From assembly GCA_937949725.1 (NCBI GenBank), contig CALECT010000152.1:1-46380 (forward strand): a stretch of DNA of 46,380 nt, read 5' to 3'. The first letter of the stretch is position 1. Each line of letters opens with the position of its first letter. Source of the stretch: an uncultured Pseudanabaenaceae cyanobacterium (lineage in GTDB: Bacteria > Cyanobacteriota > Cyanobacteriia > PCC-9006 > JAAUQQ01). The notes under the pieces were generated by a model that saw nothing but the letters and a program-made list of their open reading frames with translations, was not told where the DNA came from and did not search any database. Below, in pieces: positions 26,229-34,686 of this stretch. The translations under genes and the position numbers were made by a program.

Positions 26229-26290
26229 AACTCGTGCGAAGGGAGGGTTATAAGCCCTCAATTCCTACAAGATTTTAGAAGCGACGAGTT
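26229..26290. other. Nested inverted repeats in intergenic region
   Basis: AACTCGT (26229-26235) can pair with ACGAGTT (26284-26290). A smaller hairpin lies inside: GAGGG (26243-26247) with CCCTC (26255-26259) across TTATAAG. This may be a structured leader or terminator, but there is no T-run and no family I recognise. Confidence 0.35.
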
Positions 26291-26373
26291 GATTCTTTAC
26301 TTGCAACATTCTGGATGGCGACAACGTCCCATTTGTTGCAGCTAATCTATTTCACTAGTCTTGTAGAGGGCTA

Positions 26374-26628
26374 GTGGGGGTGGATCCCTTTCTTGCTGGA
26401 GTCATGACGCAATACCCTAAATATAATCTCGCTCTGCGATTAGCAGGCACAATTTTTCAGCTTTTGCTGATGATTGTTCCCTTGGCAGTTGTTCTACTTT
26501 GCTTGCTGAACTTGGCATTTGCGATCGCTGTGAGCTTCTATCTCATTCCTCTCTTAGTTTGGGCGGGAAGTATGGCGATATTGGCCCTGTTTTTACTGTT
26601 GTTAGGTAGTGTTTGGGCCTCTTTTTAG
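26374..26628 (+). CDS. Small hydrophobic membrane protein (up to 84 aa), unknown
   Basis: The frame is almost wholly hydrophobic after the first 25 residues (LALRLAGTIFQLLLMIVPLA ... FAIAVSFYLIPLLVWAGSMA ...), giving two to three membrane helices. The start is uncertain: GTG at 26374 or 26380, or ATG at 26404 (MTQYPKYNLAL). The ATG gives a conventional short polar N-terminus, while a GGGGG run sits just before 26380. No family is recognised. It is 155 nt upstream of SbcC and may be an independent gene. Confidence 0.45.
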   Translation: MGVDPFLAGVMTQYPKYNLALRLAGTIFQLLLMIVPLAVVLLCLLNLAFAIAVSFYLIPLLVWAGSMAILALFLLLLGSVWASF

Positions 26629-26783
26629 GCTGATAGTCTGGCCTCGACAATAGATGCATCCATTTTGAGGCGGGTTGTTGATCGGTCCCCAGGCTTCGAT
26701 CAGTATTTCCTATGAATAAGACCAAAATGAGACTACAGCCGCTAAACTTGCACTGTATAAGTGCAAATGTACTGTGATCCTCT

Positions 26784-29700
26784 GTGATCCCCCTTAGCCT
26801 TCGTCTCGACCATTTCCTTAGCTATCGCCAGGCCGTTCTCGATTTTCGTGGATTACATACGGCCTGTGTTTGTGGTGCGAATGGGGCGGGTAAATCATCG
26901 CTATTAGAAGCCCTGACCTGGGTGTTGTGGGGCCAAAGCCGTGCTGCATTGGAAGATGATGTGATTCATCTTGGGGCCGATGAGGTGATGGTGGATTTCA
27001 CCTTTGTCTGTCAGGGACAACTCTATCGAGTTCTGCGGCGTCGCCATCGTAAGCAGTCCACGGTTTTGGAATTTCAAGTGGGGCGACGGACGGGGGCCCT
27101 GGCAAGGCTTGTTCCCGATTCTGCGTTGGCGTCAGGTGCAGGAGCAACAGAAGCTGCGAGCTGGGCAGAAATATCACTGGAAGAGGTGGAGTTTCGGACG
27201 CTGACGGCTAAGGGCGTGCGGGCAACCCAGCAGCGGATTGTGGATACGCTGAAGCTGGATTACGAGACGTTTGTGAATTCTGCCTATTTGCGCCAGGGGC
27301 GGGCGGATGAGTTTATGCTCAAGCGTCCTAGCGAGCGGAAGCAGGTGTTGGCTTCGCTGATGAAGCTGGACCAATATGACAGTTTGGCGGAGAAGGCGCG
27401 GGAACGGAGCCGGGAGTTTAAGGCTCAGGCAGCGGGGTTGGAGCAGGTGACGGAGCAGTTGCTGGTGCAGCTAGAGCAGTTGCCGGCGGTGAGGGCTGAG
27501 TTGGAGACGGTGACGGCCAGTTTGGCAGCGCTTCGGCTGGATCAGGTTCAGGAGCAAAAACGCTGGGATGAGTTGAAGGTAGCTCAGCGGCAACGGCAGG
27601 ATTGGCAGCAGCAGTTGGTGCAGGGCAGGGGGCAACGCGATCGCCTCCAGCAATCTCAAGTTGAACTCCAGCAACGCCTGGAGCAACAGGCTCAAACTCA
27701 ACAGGCTCAACGAGCACTCCTCGCTGAGGCTAACGTTATTGAGCAAGAGTATGCCCAGTGGGAGGAGCTACAGCAGCGGGATGAACTGCTTGCCCAGGTG
27801 GCGGAGCGGCATCGCGAGCTCACGGTGGAGCGAGAGAAGCTTAAGCCGATGCTGGAGCAGCAGCGTCAGCACCAAGCGAGAAACCTGGCGCAATGCGAGG
27901 CTCGATTGACGACACTGAATCAACAGTTGGAGTCGCTACAGCCGCTACTAAAAAAGGCTCCGGAGATTGCAGAGGCTCAGGGAAAGCTCAAGGCTGCGCG
28001 ATCGCGTCTACGCGAATTAGACCAACTCCAAGCGGAGGCGATGCCGATTCGGCGACGGCAAGGCGAACTCCAGCAACGCCTGGATCGTCTGCGTAGCCAA
28101 ATGCTGGCTCAGATCCACAGCCTCCAGCGGTTGCGCCAGGAATTAGAGACGAAGCAAGCGGGCTTGCCCCAGTTGGAGCAGGAGCTGGTGGGGCTGACCC
28201 AGCAAGTTGATTATTTGGAGGAGCGTCAGCGCATTCAGGATCAGATTCGGGAGAAGGGGATGGAGCGGCGCAGCTTTTTGGAGCGATTGCTTGCCCATAG
28301 TCAGGATTATGAGGCTCAGATTGCGAGCCTGGATGACAAGGTGAGGGCGTTGGATGATCCTGAGGCTAGCTGTCCTTTGTGCGATCGCCCCCTAGACGAG
28401 AAGCATTTGCAAACTGTGCATCAACAACATGAGCTGGATCGCCAAGAGGCTTTAGATCTATTGGTGGTGTTGCGGGACCAAATCTTGACCTCCCAGCGGG
28501 AGATTGAAGTGTTGCGGGAGGAGTACCGGGCGATTGAACGGGAGCGGGCGGGCTATGGCGGGTTCTTGGAGCGGCGAGGGCAGTTACAGGAGCAGATTGC
28601 CCATGGGCGGGCAGCGCGATCGCGTTTAGCTGAGGTGGATCGAGAGCTGGCTGGGCTACAGCAGAAAGTAGATGCAGAAGCGTTTGAGCCAGCGCTTCAG
28701 CAGGAGCTGGCGGAGTTAGAAGATTTATGGGAGACATTAGCCTATGACGAGCGTAACCATGCTTTAGCCAGGGGAGAGGCGGAGCGTTGGCGCTGGGCGG
28801 ATATTAAGCAGGGGGAGTTGCGTCAGGCTCAGAAGCGGCAGCAGCAGTTGATTGAGCAGGTGGCTCAGTTGGAAGAGCAGCGGGTTAAGCTAGAGCAGCA
28901 GCGGGTGGCGTTGGAGGAGAGCCCGGCTGAGCAGCAGCTACAGATGCTGGAGCAACAGCTTGGAGAGTTGGCCTACGATGCGGATGCCCATGGTTTGTTG
29001 CGTCGGGAATTGCGGGAGGGGCAGGGGGCGCAGGTGCAGTATCAAGCGTTGGTGCAGGCGAGGGAGCAGCAGCCGAAGTTGGAGGCGGAACGGCAGGGAT
29101 TGATAGAGCAGCAGTTAAGAGTGGAGCAGGAGTTGGAAGCCATTGCTCAGCAGCTTGAAGGCCTGGGGACTCAGCTAGAGCAGAGTCCAGACCTCGCTGG
29201 GGAGCTGGCTGCTTTGGAGGAGCAAATTGCCTTTCGTCGTCAGCGGTTGGACCAAGCCATTGCGGAGCAAGGGCGGCTGGAGCAGCGGCAGCAGCAGTTG
29301 GAGCAATTGCGGGTGCAACATCAGGAGCAGTTACAGCAGGTTCAGGTTTGTCGCCATCAGCAGCTGGTGCATCGGGAGCTAGCTCAGGCGTTCGGTAAGA
29401 ATGGCATTCAGGCGTTGATGATTGAGAATTTGTTGCCGCAGTTGGAACAGGAGACAAATCGGATTTTGTCGCGGTTGAGTGAGCATCAGTTGCAGGTGCA
29501 GTTTATTACTCAGAAGGCGAAGCAGCGGTCGAAGGCAGCTGCGAAGGCGACTGCAAAGGGAGCTGCGGCGTTGATTGATACGTTGGATATTCGCATTGCG
29601 GATGCGCGGGGGACGCGCCCCTATGAGACGTTTTCGGGGGGAGAAGCGTTTCGGGTGAATTTTTCGATCAGACTCGCGCTGGCGCGGCTGTTGGCCCAGC

Positions 29701-29918
29701 GCTCGGGGACGGCGTTGCAGTTGTTGATTGTGGATGAGGGGTTTGGGACGCAGGATGCGGAGGGGTGCGATCGCTTGATTGGGGCGATTAATGCGATCGC
29801 ACCGGATTTTGCTTGTATTTTGACGATTACCCATATGCCTCAGTTTAAGGAGGCGTTTCAGGCGAGGATTGAAGTGACGAAGGGGGCTGAGGGATCGGAG
29901 TTGATGTTGGCGGTTTAA
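26784..29918 (+). CDS. sbcC: SbcC / Rad50-type SMC-like nuclease subunit
   Basis: This 1044-residue protein has split ATPase halves around two long Gln/Glu/Arg-rich coiled coils. Walker A is GANGAGKS at residues 31-38. The zinc-hook CxxC is CPLC (C530, C533) at the apex, almost exactly mid-protein. The ABC signature FSGGE is near residue 950, and Walker B is LLIVDEGFG with D984/E985. With SbcD (Mre11) it forms an ATP-dependent nuclease that processes hairpins and blocked DNA ends. sbcD is not in the window. The GTG start at 26784 gives the classical N-terminus (MIPLSLRLDHFLSY), and no ATG is better placed. Confidence 0.93.
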   Translation: MIPLSLRLDHFLSYRQAVLDFRGLHTACVCGANGAGKSSLLEALTWVLWGQSRAALEDDVIHLGADEVMVDFTFVCQGQLYRVLRRRHRKQSTVLEFQVGRRTGALARLVPDSALASGAGATEAASWAEISLEEVEFRTLTAKGVRATQQRIVDTLKLDYETFVNSAYLRQGRADEFMLKRPSERKQVLASLMKLDQYDSLAEKARERSREFKAQAAGLEQVTEQLLVQLEQLPAVRAELETVTASLAALRLDQVQEQKRWDELKVAQRQRQDWQQQLVQGRGQRDRLQQSQVELQQRLEQQAQTQQAQRALLAEANVIEQEYAQWEELQQRDELLAQVAERHRELTVEREKLKPMLEQQRQHQARNLAQCEARLTTLNQQLESLQPLLKKAPEIAEAQGKLKAARSRLRELDQLQAEAMPIRRRQGELQQRLDRLRSQMLAQIHSLQRLRQELETKQAGLPQLEQELVGLTQQVDYLEERQRIQDQIREKGMERRSFLERLLAHSQDYEAQIASLDDKVRALDDPEASCPLCDRPLDEKHLQTVHQQHELDRQEALDLLVVLRDQILTSQREIEVLREEYRAIERERAGYGGFLERRGQLQEQIAHGRAARSRLAEVDRELAGLQQKVDAEAFEPALQQELAELEDLWETLAYDERNHALARGEAERWRWADIKQGELRQAQKRQQQLIEQVAQLEEQRVKLEQQRVALEESPAEQQLQMLEQQLGELAYDADAHGLLRRELREGQGAQVQYQALVQAREQQPKLEAERQGLIEQQLRVEQELEAIAQQLEGLGTQLEQSPDLAGELAALEEQIAFRRQRLDQAIAEQGRLEQRQQQLEQLRVQHQEQLQQVQVCRHQQLVHRELAQAFGKNGIQALMIENLLPQLEQETNRILSRLSEHQLQVQFITQKAKQRSKAAAKATAKGAAALIDTLDIRIADARGTRPYETFSGGEAFRVNFSIRLALARLLAQRSGTALQLLIVDEGFGTQDAEGCDRLIGAINAIAPDFACILTITHMPQFKEAFQARIEVTKGAEGSELMLAV

Positions 29919-30025
29919 GTCGGTGGGCGGAAATAAGAGAGAGACAATAAAGAAGTCAGAAAGGGGAGGGATTTGAGATGCCCGCTCCCCTACGAATCTA
30001 AGAGTTAGGAGCAGCTCTTCTTGCG

Positions 30026-30051
30026 TACCCCGTCCGCTTGCGGCGGGGGGC
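30026..30051 (+). terminator. GC-rich stem-loop after sbcC
   Basis: ACCCCGTCCGC and GCGGCGGGG can pair with a single bulged T around a short TT loop. It lies about 110 nt after the sbcC stop and before the epimerase gene. CTTGATTTG follows instead of a real T-run, so the terminator role is tentative. Confidence 0.4.
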
Positions 30052-30124
30052 TTGATTTGAGTACTGGACAGCTAAGCGCCAGCCAGAAAGTATTGGGTGG
30101 CTTGGCGTGTCTTAAAGTTATTTG

Positions 30125-30139
30125 AAATGACTATCATTT
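30125..30139. promoter_or_regulatory. Short inverted repeat AAATGA-CTA-TCATTT before the epimerase gene
   Basis: This 6-3-6 perfect inverted repeat lies 15 nt upstream of the ATG at 30155, in the region where a regulator could block transcription or translation. It has a loosely Fur-like look (TGA...TCA) but does not match the 19-bp Fur box well. It could be chance. Confidence 0.25.
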
Positions 30140-30154
30140 GGGTTTTCCGATTTT

Positions 30155-31165
30155 ATGGCTATAGGCGCTCGCATCTTCATCACCGGCTCCACCGGCTTCG
30201 TCGGCGCAAACCTCACCCGCCTCCTCCTAGATCGCGGCTACCCCATCCGAGCCCTAGCCCGTCCTAGCAGCGACCTCGCCAATCTGCGTGAATTGATCGA
30301 CCAGGGCCGAGACATCGAAATCGTCCGAGGCGACCTCACTGACCTTGACCTCGCCGACAAAATGCAGGGCTGTCGCTACTGTTTCCACGTCGCTGCGCAT
30401 TATTCATTGTGGCAGAGTGATCGCCCACAACTCCACAACTCCAACGTCCTCGGCACCCGCAACATCCTCGCCGCCGCCCAAAAAGCAGGCGTTGAACGTA
30501 CCGTTTATACGAGTTCTGTGGCCGCGATCGGCGTCCCCAGCGACGGCAGCCTCGGCACCGAGCAATACCAATCCCCCCCCGAAAAGCTAATCGGCGACTA
30601 CAAAAAATCCAAATACTGGGCCGAGCAAGAAGCCATCCAAGCCGCCCAAGCCGGGCAAAACGTCGTCATCGTTAACCCCTCCACCCCCATCGGCCCCTGG
30701 GATGTCAAGCCAACCCCCACCGGCGATATCATCCTGCGCTTCCTGCGCCGGAAAATGCCCGCCTACGTCGAAACTGGCCTCAACCTCATCGACGTGCGAG
30801 ACGTAGCCCAGGGCCACCTCCTCGCCCTCGCAAAAGGCCAAGCCGGACAACGCTACATCCTCGGTCACCAAAACACCTCCCTCAAACAGTTGCTGGAGCT
30901 ACTCAGCGACATCACCGGCCTGCCCGCTCCAAAAACAACTGTCCCTCTCTGGCTTCCCCTCGGCGTCGCCTGGATGGAAGAAAAAGTCCTCGCTAAAGTC
31001 GGCTACCAGCCCACCGTGCCCATCGACGGCGTCCGCATGTCCGCCCAGGAGATGTACTACGACCCCAGCAAAGCTGTGAAGGAGCTGGGTCTGCCCCAAT
31101 CCTCCATTCGCAATGCTGTGGCAGATGCTGTGGACTGGTTCCAGCGCAGCGGCTATGTGGAGTGA
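30155..31165 (+). CDS. HpnA-like NAD-dependent epimerase/dehydratase
   Basis: This is a 336-residue extended SDR protein. The Rossmann motif TGSTGFVG is at residues 10-17. HVAAHYSLW, YTSSVAAIG, the catalytic YKKSK (YxxxK) and VNPSTPIGPWDVKPTPTG follow. These blocks, in particular HVAA.Y.LW and PS.P.GP.D.KPTPTG, are those of the hopanoid-associated sugar epimerase HpnA and related dihydroflavonol-reductase-like proteins. HpnA is linked to hopanoid side-chain sugars. No squalene-hopene cyclase or other hpn genes are visible, so the pathway is inferred from family only. The gene is convergent with the ECF sigma factor gene (19 nt apart), with no terminator between. Confidence 0.87.
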   Translation: MAIGARIFITGSTGFVGANLTRLLLDRGYPIRALARPSSDLANLRELIDQGRDIEIVRGDLTDLDLADKMQGCRYCFHVAAHYSLWQSDRPQLHNSNVLGTRNILAAAQKAGVERTVYTSSVAAIGVPSDGSLGTEQYQSPPEKLIGDYKKSKYWAEQEAIQAAQAGQNVVIVNPSTPIGPWDVKPTPTGDIILRFLRRKMPAYVETGLNLIDVRDVAQGHLLALAKGQAGQRYILGHQNTSLKQLLELLSDITGLPAPKTTVPLWLPLGVAWMEEKVLAKVGYQPTVPIDGVRMSAQEMYYDPSKAVKELGLPQSSIRNAVADAVDWFQRSGYVE

Positions 31166-31183
31166 GATTGAGAACCACTCAAG

Positions 31184-32419
31184 TCAGTTTAATGCTGCTT
31201 GCTGTTGCTGGAGGAAGGCACAAATAGCAGGGTCTTCTGCCAAGCCGATCGCCCTCGTATAAGCCTGTTGCGCTTCAGCCACTTGTCCCATCTGACTCAG
31301 CAAATGGGCTCGCAAGGCCCAGTAGGGCTGATAGTCTTTTACCCGTTTTGGCGGTAGTGCCTCAAGCTGCTGCAAGCCTTGGGCTGGGGTTTGCGCCTCA
31401 GCGATTGCAGCTGCTTGACCCACAAATGCGCCGATGGTGGGCGATCGCTGAATGAGTCCTGTATACAACTGTACAAGAGCTGCCCAATTGGTCGTTTGCG
31501 TCTTAGCTCGTTCCGCATGGAGCGACTGAATCGCAGCTTCTAGCTGAAAACGTCCTAGTTGTTGATAGCTCGATGCCTGACGCAATGCTTGCTCAGCTTC
31601 CATGATCATTGGCTGGGACCAGAGCGAAATGTCTTGCTCAGACAGTGGCACATAGGCCCCAGCAGAACTGCGCCGGGCAGGTCGCCGCGATTCGCAAAAT
31701 AACATCAGCGCCAACAGCCCTAAAGGCTCCGGCTCCTGGGGCATCAGCTCAGTGCAAAGCTGAGCCAGCCAGATAGCTTCCTGAGCCAAGCCCATGGGGC
31801 GAGGATCACTGCCGGTCAAGTCATCCCAGCCACTGGTGTAGATGGCATAGATCGCGCCAAGAACGGCTTCCAAACGCTTCGGCAGCTCACTGGCCTCGGG
31901 AAGACTAAAGGGAATGCCAGCATCCCGAATTTTGGCCTTGGCTCGGACCAATCGCTGTCCCATTGTTGTAGGAGCGACTAGAAAGGCTGAGCCAATTTGC
32001 ATTGCATTAAAACCTAGCACCGTTTGCAGCATCAGCGGTGTATGAAGCTGGGCATCAATAGCAGGGTGAGCGCAGCAAAATAGCAGCTTAAGACGTTCGT
32101 CAGGAAAGCTAATGTCCTCTTCCTCTAGCTCCTCTGGTAGCTCCATTGCGGATAGTTCGCCTGAATCGACGATTTTGGCTTGGGTTTGGTTACGGCGGCT
32201 GACATCGATCAGGCGACGTCGTGCCGTTGTCAGTAGCCAGGCTTCAGGCTTAGCCGGTACGCCTTGCTCTGACCAAGTTTGGAGCGCCGTCAGGAATGCT
32301 TCGCTCAGTGCATCTTCCGCAGCGGCAACGTCCCGCGATCTCACTGCCAAATAGGCAATCAACCGACCATAGGAGTTACGCGCTGCCCATTCCGCCGCTT
32401 GCGTTGCATTCCTGTCCAT
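31184..32419 (-). CDS. ECF sigma factor, ECF42 type with C-terminal TPR-like extension
   Basis: This is a 411-residue protein. Region sigma-2 is about residues 12-75 (YGRLIAYLAVRSRDVAAAEDALSEAF, ARRRLIDVSRR). Region sigma-4 is about 110-165 (TPLMLQTVLGFNAMQIGSAFLVAPTTMGQRLVRAKAKIRDAGI). A long C-terminal extension follows (AIYAIYTSGWDDLTG ... EAIWLAQLCTELMPQEPEPLGLLALMLFCESRRPAR ... helical repeats to the end). This is the layout of ECF42 sigma factors, which lack an anti-sigma factor and depend on the extension for activity. They typically sit next to DGPF/YCII-domain genes, and such a gene lies two genes upstream here. The last gene of the module, it follows the GST gene by 38 nt. Confidence 0.9.
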   Translation of the reverse strand: MDRNATQAAEWAARNSYGRLIAYLAVRSRDVAAAEDALSEAFLTALQTWSEQGVPAKPEAWLLTTARRRLIDVSRRNQTQAKIVDSGELSAMELPEELEEEDISFPDERLKLLFCCAHPAIDAQLHTPLMLQTVLGFNAMQIGSAFLVAPTTMGQRLVRAKAKIRDAGIPFSLPEASELPKRLEAVLGAIYAIYTSGWDDLTGSDPRPMGLAQEAIWLAQLCTELMPQEPEPLGLLALMLFCESRRPARRSSAGAYVPLSEQDISLWSQPMIMEAEQALRQASSYQQLGRFQLEAAIQSLHAERAKTQTTNWAALVQLYTGLIQRSPTIGAFVGQAAAIAEAQTPAQGLQQLEALPPKRVKDYQPYWALRAHLLSQMGQVAEAQQAYTRAIGLAEDPAICAFLQQQQAALN

Positions 32420-32457
32420 AGCATCTATTCTTCTGCTTTAACTCATCTCAACCTGCC

Positions 32458-33084
32458 CTACTGGGCCATCATTTGTGGCGCAGTTTGTTGCCATGCGGGC
32501 AACGCCTCCATACGAGCGAGCCAAGCCCCTATCGCTGGGTAGTCGTCTAACGGCATTTGAGCCGCCGTTGCATTGGCTAACTCCATCGCAACAGAGAAAT
32601 CTGCCAGGGTTAGCTGATCATTAACGAGATAATCATGCTGGCTCAAGTGGGCATTTAGGACCGCTGCTTCTCGGTGGAAGCTAGCCAGCGCTTGTTCAAT
32701 GACTTGGGAATCGGGCTCGCCTAAATTGAACATGGGCTTAACGACACGCTCATAGGTCAGGGGTTGACAGCCCCTGCTCCAGTGAGCCAGTTGCCAACAT
32801 TGCCAGCGGCTGATGTCGGCTCTCAGCTTGGCATCATCGGGCCACAGCGAGGTTTCAACCTGACTGGCCAGATATTGCATGATGGCATTGGATTCCCAGA
32901 GAATAAAGTCACCATCTTGCAAAGCGGGTATTCGGCCAGTGGGATTGATGGCTAAAAACTCGGGCTGACGCTGGTCTCCCTGGGGCAAACTGACGATTTC
33001 CACTTCAAGGGGAATGTTGAGGTGATGGGCGATCGCATGGACCTTGCGAGCATTAAATGAAGGGGGAAAAGAATAGAGTTTCAT
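32458..33084 (-). CDS. Glutathione S-transferase family protein
   Basis: This 208-residue protein has a thioredoxin-fold N-terminal domain (MKLYSFPPSFNARKVHAIAHHL, with the typical catalytic Ser near residue 9). It has the cis-Pro region NPTGRIPALQDGDFILWESNAI (glutathione gamma-Glu site) and an all-helical C-terminal domain with LTLADFSVAMEL. It conjugates or reduces small electrophiles with glutathione. It sits between the DGPF-domain gene and the ECF42-type sigma gene on the same strand, so it is probably part of that regulon and may carry out the detoxification it controls. No signal peptide is present. The substrate is unknown. Confidence 0.92.
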   Translation of the reverse strand: MKLYSFPPSFNARKVHAIAHHLNIPLEVEIVSLPQGDQRQPEFLAINPTGRIPALQDGDFILWESNAIMQYLASQVETSLWPDDAKLRADISRWQCWQLAHWSRGCQPLTYERVVKPMFNLGEPDSQVIEQALASFHREAAVLNAHLSQHDYLVNDQLTLADFSVAMELANATAAQMPLDDYPAIGAWLARMEALPAWQQTAPQMMAQ

Positions 33085-33191
33085 GAGGTTTCTCCTGGAA
33101 GGTGACCTCGATGAGTTGAAAATTCGAGGTCAGAACAAACGGGACTTCTGCTGAACGGTCTACAGCAATTCAGGCAATACTTTGGGTTGCC

Positions 33192-33536
33192 CTACTGCTG
33201 CTGCTCAACCACCCCAACGGGGCGAACTTCCACACCACACTGGCTCGCCCCTGGACAGCGCGCCGCCCAATCCAGGGCAGCATCCAAATCCGGCACATCA
33301 ATTAAGTACATTCCACCCAGTTGCTCCTTGGTCTCGGCAAAGGGACCGTCCTGTACCTGGCGCTGCCCCTCTTTCAGGCGAACACTGGTAGCGGTGTGGG
33401 CAGGTAGTAAAGCCGTGCCTCCCTTCATTACACCCGCTTCGGCAAGGGCATCAGAATAGGCTTGGTAAGCGGGCATGATTTCTGAGCGGGAGTTGAAATC
33501 AGCATCGGTCTCATAAATCAAAATGGCGTATTGCAT
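33192..33536 (-). CDS. DGPF/YCII-domain protein, ECF42 partner
   Basis: This 114-residue protein has the YCII-related fold: MQYAILIYETDADF at the start, the name-giving motif DGPFAETKEQLGGMYLIDV (about 70-88), and the end block CPGASQCGVEVRPV. A good ribosome-binding site (GGAG) lies just before the ATG at 33536. Such proteins are the standard companions and targets of ECF42 sigma factors. Their biochemical activity is unknown. It is the first gene of a three-gene leftward module (DGPF, GST, sigma) and has an ECF42-like promoter about 75-100 nt upstream. Confidence 0.92.
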   Translation of the reverse strand: MQYAILIYETDADFNSRSEIMPAYQAYSDALAEAGVMKGGTALLPAHTATSVRLKEGQRQVQDGPFAETKEQLGGMYLIDVPDLDAALDWAARCPGASQCGVEVRPVGVVEQQQ

Positions 33537-33610
33537 GGTGGGGACTCCGAATTCAGTAAATTAAGCCCATGGCAAGCAAAAGCTTCTTTTTTGCTGGGCT
33601 CTATAGCTAT

Positions 33611-33637
33611 GACGAACGGGGCAGAGTGATTTCGACA
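33611..33637 (-). promoter_or_regulatory. Candidate ECF42-type promoter (TGTCGA-N17-CGTC)
   Basis: On the minus strand TGTCGA (33632-33637) is followed after 17 nt by CGTC (33611-33614). TGTCGA at -35 and CG(A/T)C at -10 is the motif described for ECF42 targets in actinobacteria. Transcription would start near 33604 and give a leader of about 65-70 nt before the DGPF ATG. This suggests the sigma factor drives its own module. Confidence 0.65.
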
Positions 33638-33720
33638 AATCTCCAAAAGATTTAGTTCTCCAGCTACGATCCCTGCAAAGCCGGTCTGTGCTGGGCGATG
33701 GTTCCAACTAAATCCATAAC

Positions 33721-33759
33721 GATTTGAAGCCTTACTCCCAACGGATAAGGCTTCAAATC
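33721..33759. repeat. Perfect 14-bp stem-loop
   Basis: GATTTGAAGCCTTA (33721-33734) and TAAGGCTTCAAATC (33746-33759) are exact complements with an 11-nt loop. It lies in a 392-nt gap between two leftward genes. No T-run follows on either strand. The gap holds nothing else I recognise apart from the ECF42-type promoter. It could end the nitroreductase transcript by attenuation or processing. Confidence 0.6.
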
Positions 33760-33928
33760 CTCAAACATTCACACAGCGCCATACCTCGAATCACGATAGC
33801 TCCAGCAATCCCAACTCCCAGACAAGGCTAAAAATTTCTAAATATTCATATTGAGCGATCCGATTGAGATCGCCCAATATCCCCATAATGGATCCAATCC
33901 CCCAATGCTGAAATCTGGATGCTGTTGC

Positions 33929-34576
33929 TTAGGGCAGATGCTGCACCATCTCCGCCTTGGGATAACGCACCTTCGCCAGGGTCGCATGCTTGTCATCACC
34001 ATGGCGATAGCCCATCGGGCAAACCAACACCGACGCATAACCTAGCTTATCCAGGCCCAAAATCTCGTCATACTTCGGCGGCGCAAAACCCTCCATCGGG
34101 CAGGCATCCACCCCCATCATTGCTGCTGCCGCCATCAGCTGACCCAGCGCAATGTAAACCTGCTTTGCAGCCCACTCAGCCTTGTCCAAATTGGGGTTGG
34201 CCATGAACCCCTTGATGACTTTGCTGAAGCCTTCAAGGTCTTTTGGCTCAACCCCCCGAATTTCAGCCGTGCTAGCCATGAAGCGATCTACTTCAGCATC
34301 ATCAATGCCCTTCTTCATCGCCAGAACCACCACATGGGAAGCATCCACCACCTGAGCCTGCTTCCAAGAATGCTCCAGCAACTGCTGACGCACTCCATCA
34401 TCCGTCACTACAAAAAACTTCCAGGGCTGCATGCCAAATGAAGAGGGCGTCAGCACTAGGCTGTCTTCGATCGCACTCCAAGTCGCAGCATCAATCTTCT
34501 TACTAGAATCAAACTGCTTCGTGGCATAGCGCCACTTCAGTTGCTCAATAACTTGGCTGGGGGAAATGGGGGTCAT
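33929..34576 (-). CDS. Nitroreductase-family NAD(P)H-dependent oxidoreductase
   Basis: This 215-residue flavoprotein has the FMN-binding N-terminus QLKWRYATKQFDSSKKID (Arg/Ser pocket). It also has LTPSSFGMQPWKFFVVTD (substrate loop), ALGQLMAAAAMMGVDACPMEGF (FMN phosphate/dimer region) and the C-terminal SVLVCPMGYRHGDDKHATLAKVRYP. This is the NfsB/NfnB type, reducing nitroaromatics or quinones. In many bacteria such genes respond to oxidative or xenobiotic stress. It is divergent from tlyA, and its start is 110 nt from that of tlyA, so they may share a regulatory region. Confidence 0.93.
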   Translation of the reverse strand: MTPISPSQVIEQLKWRYATKQFDSSKKIDAATWSAIEDSLVLTPSSFGMQPWKFFVVTDDGVRQQLLEHSWKQAQVVDASHVVVLAMKKGIDDAEVDRFMASTAEIRGVEPKDLEGFSKVIKGFMANPNLDKAEWAAKQVYIALGQLMAAAAMMGVDACPMEGFAPPKYDEILGLDKLGYASVLVCPMGYRHGDDKHATLAKVRYPKAEMVQHLP

Positions 34577-34686
34577 GGGAGCGATCGCTAATGAAAGGTC
34601 TGCAAGGGATATGATCTTATCGGATGCCGTTGAATTTAGACGCTGTCCTTAAGTTTGTTGTTCGACTTTTTCGAATTATTTAAGTT

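Noticed and set aside
28885..29457. 190-codon minus-strand Pro/Ala-rich ORF inside sbcC
   Set aside because: It is the complement of Gln/Leu/Glu-rich coiled-coil coding sequence. The low-complexity Ala/Pro composition is a by-product.
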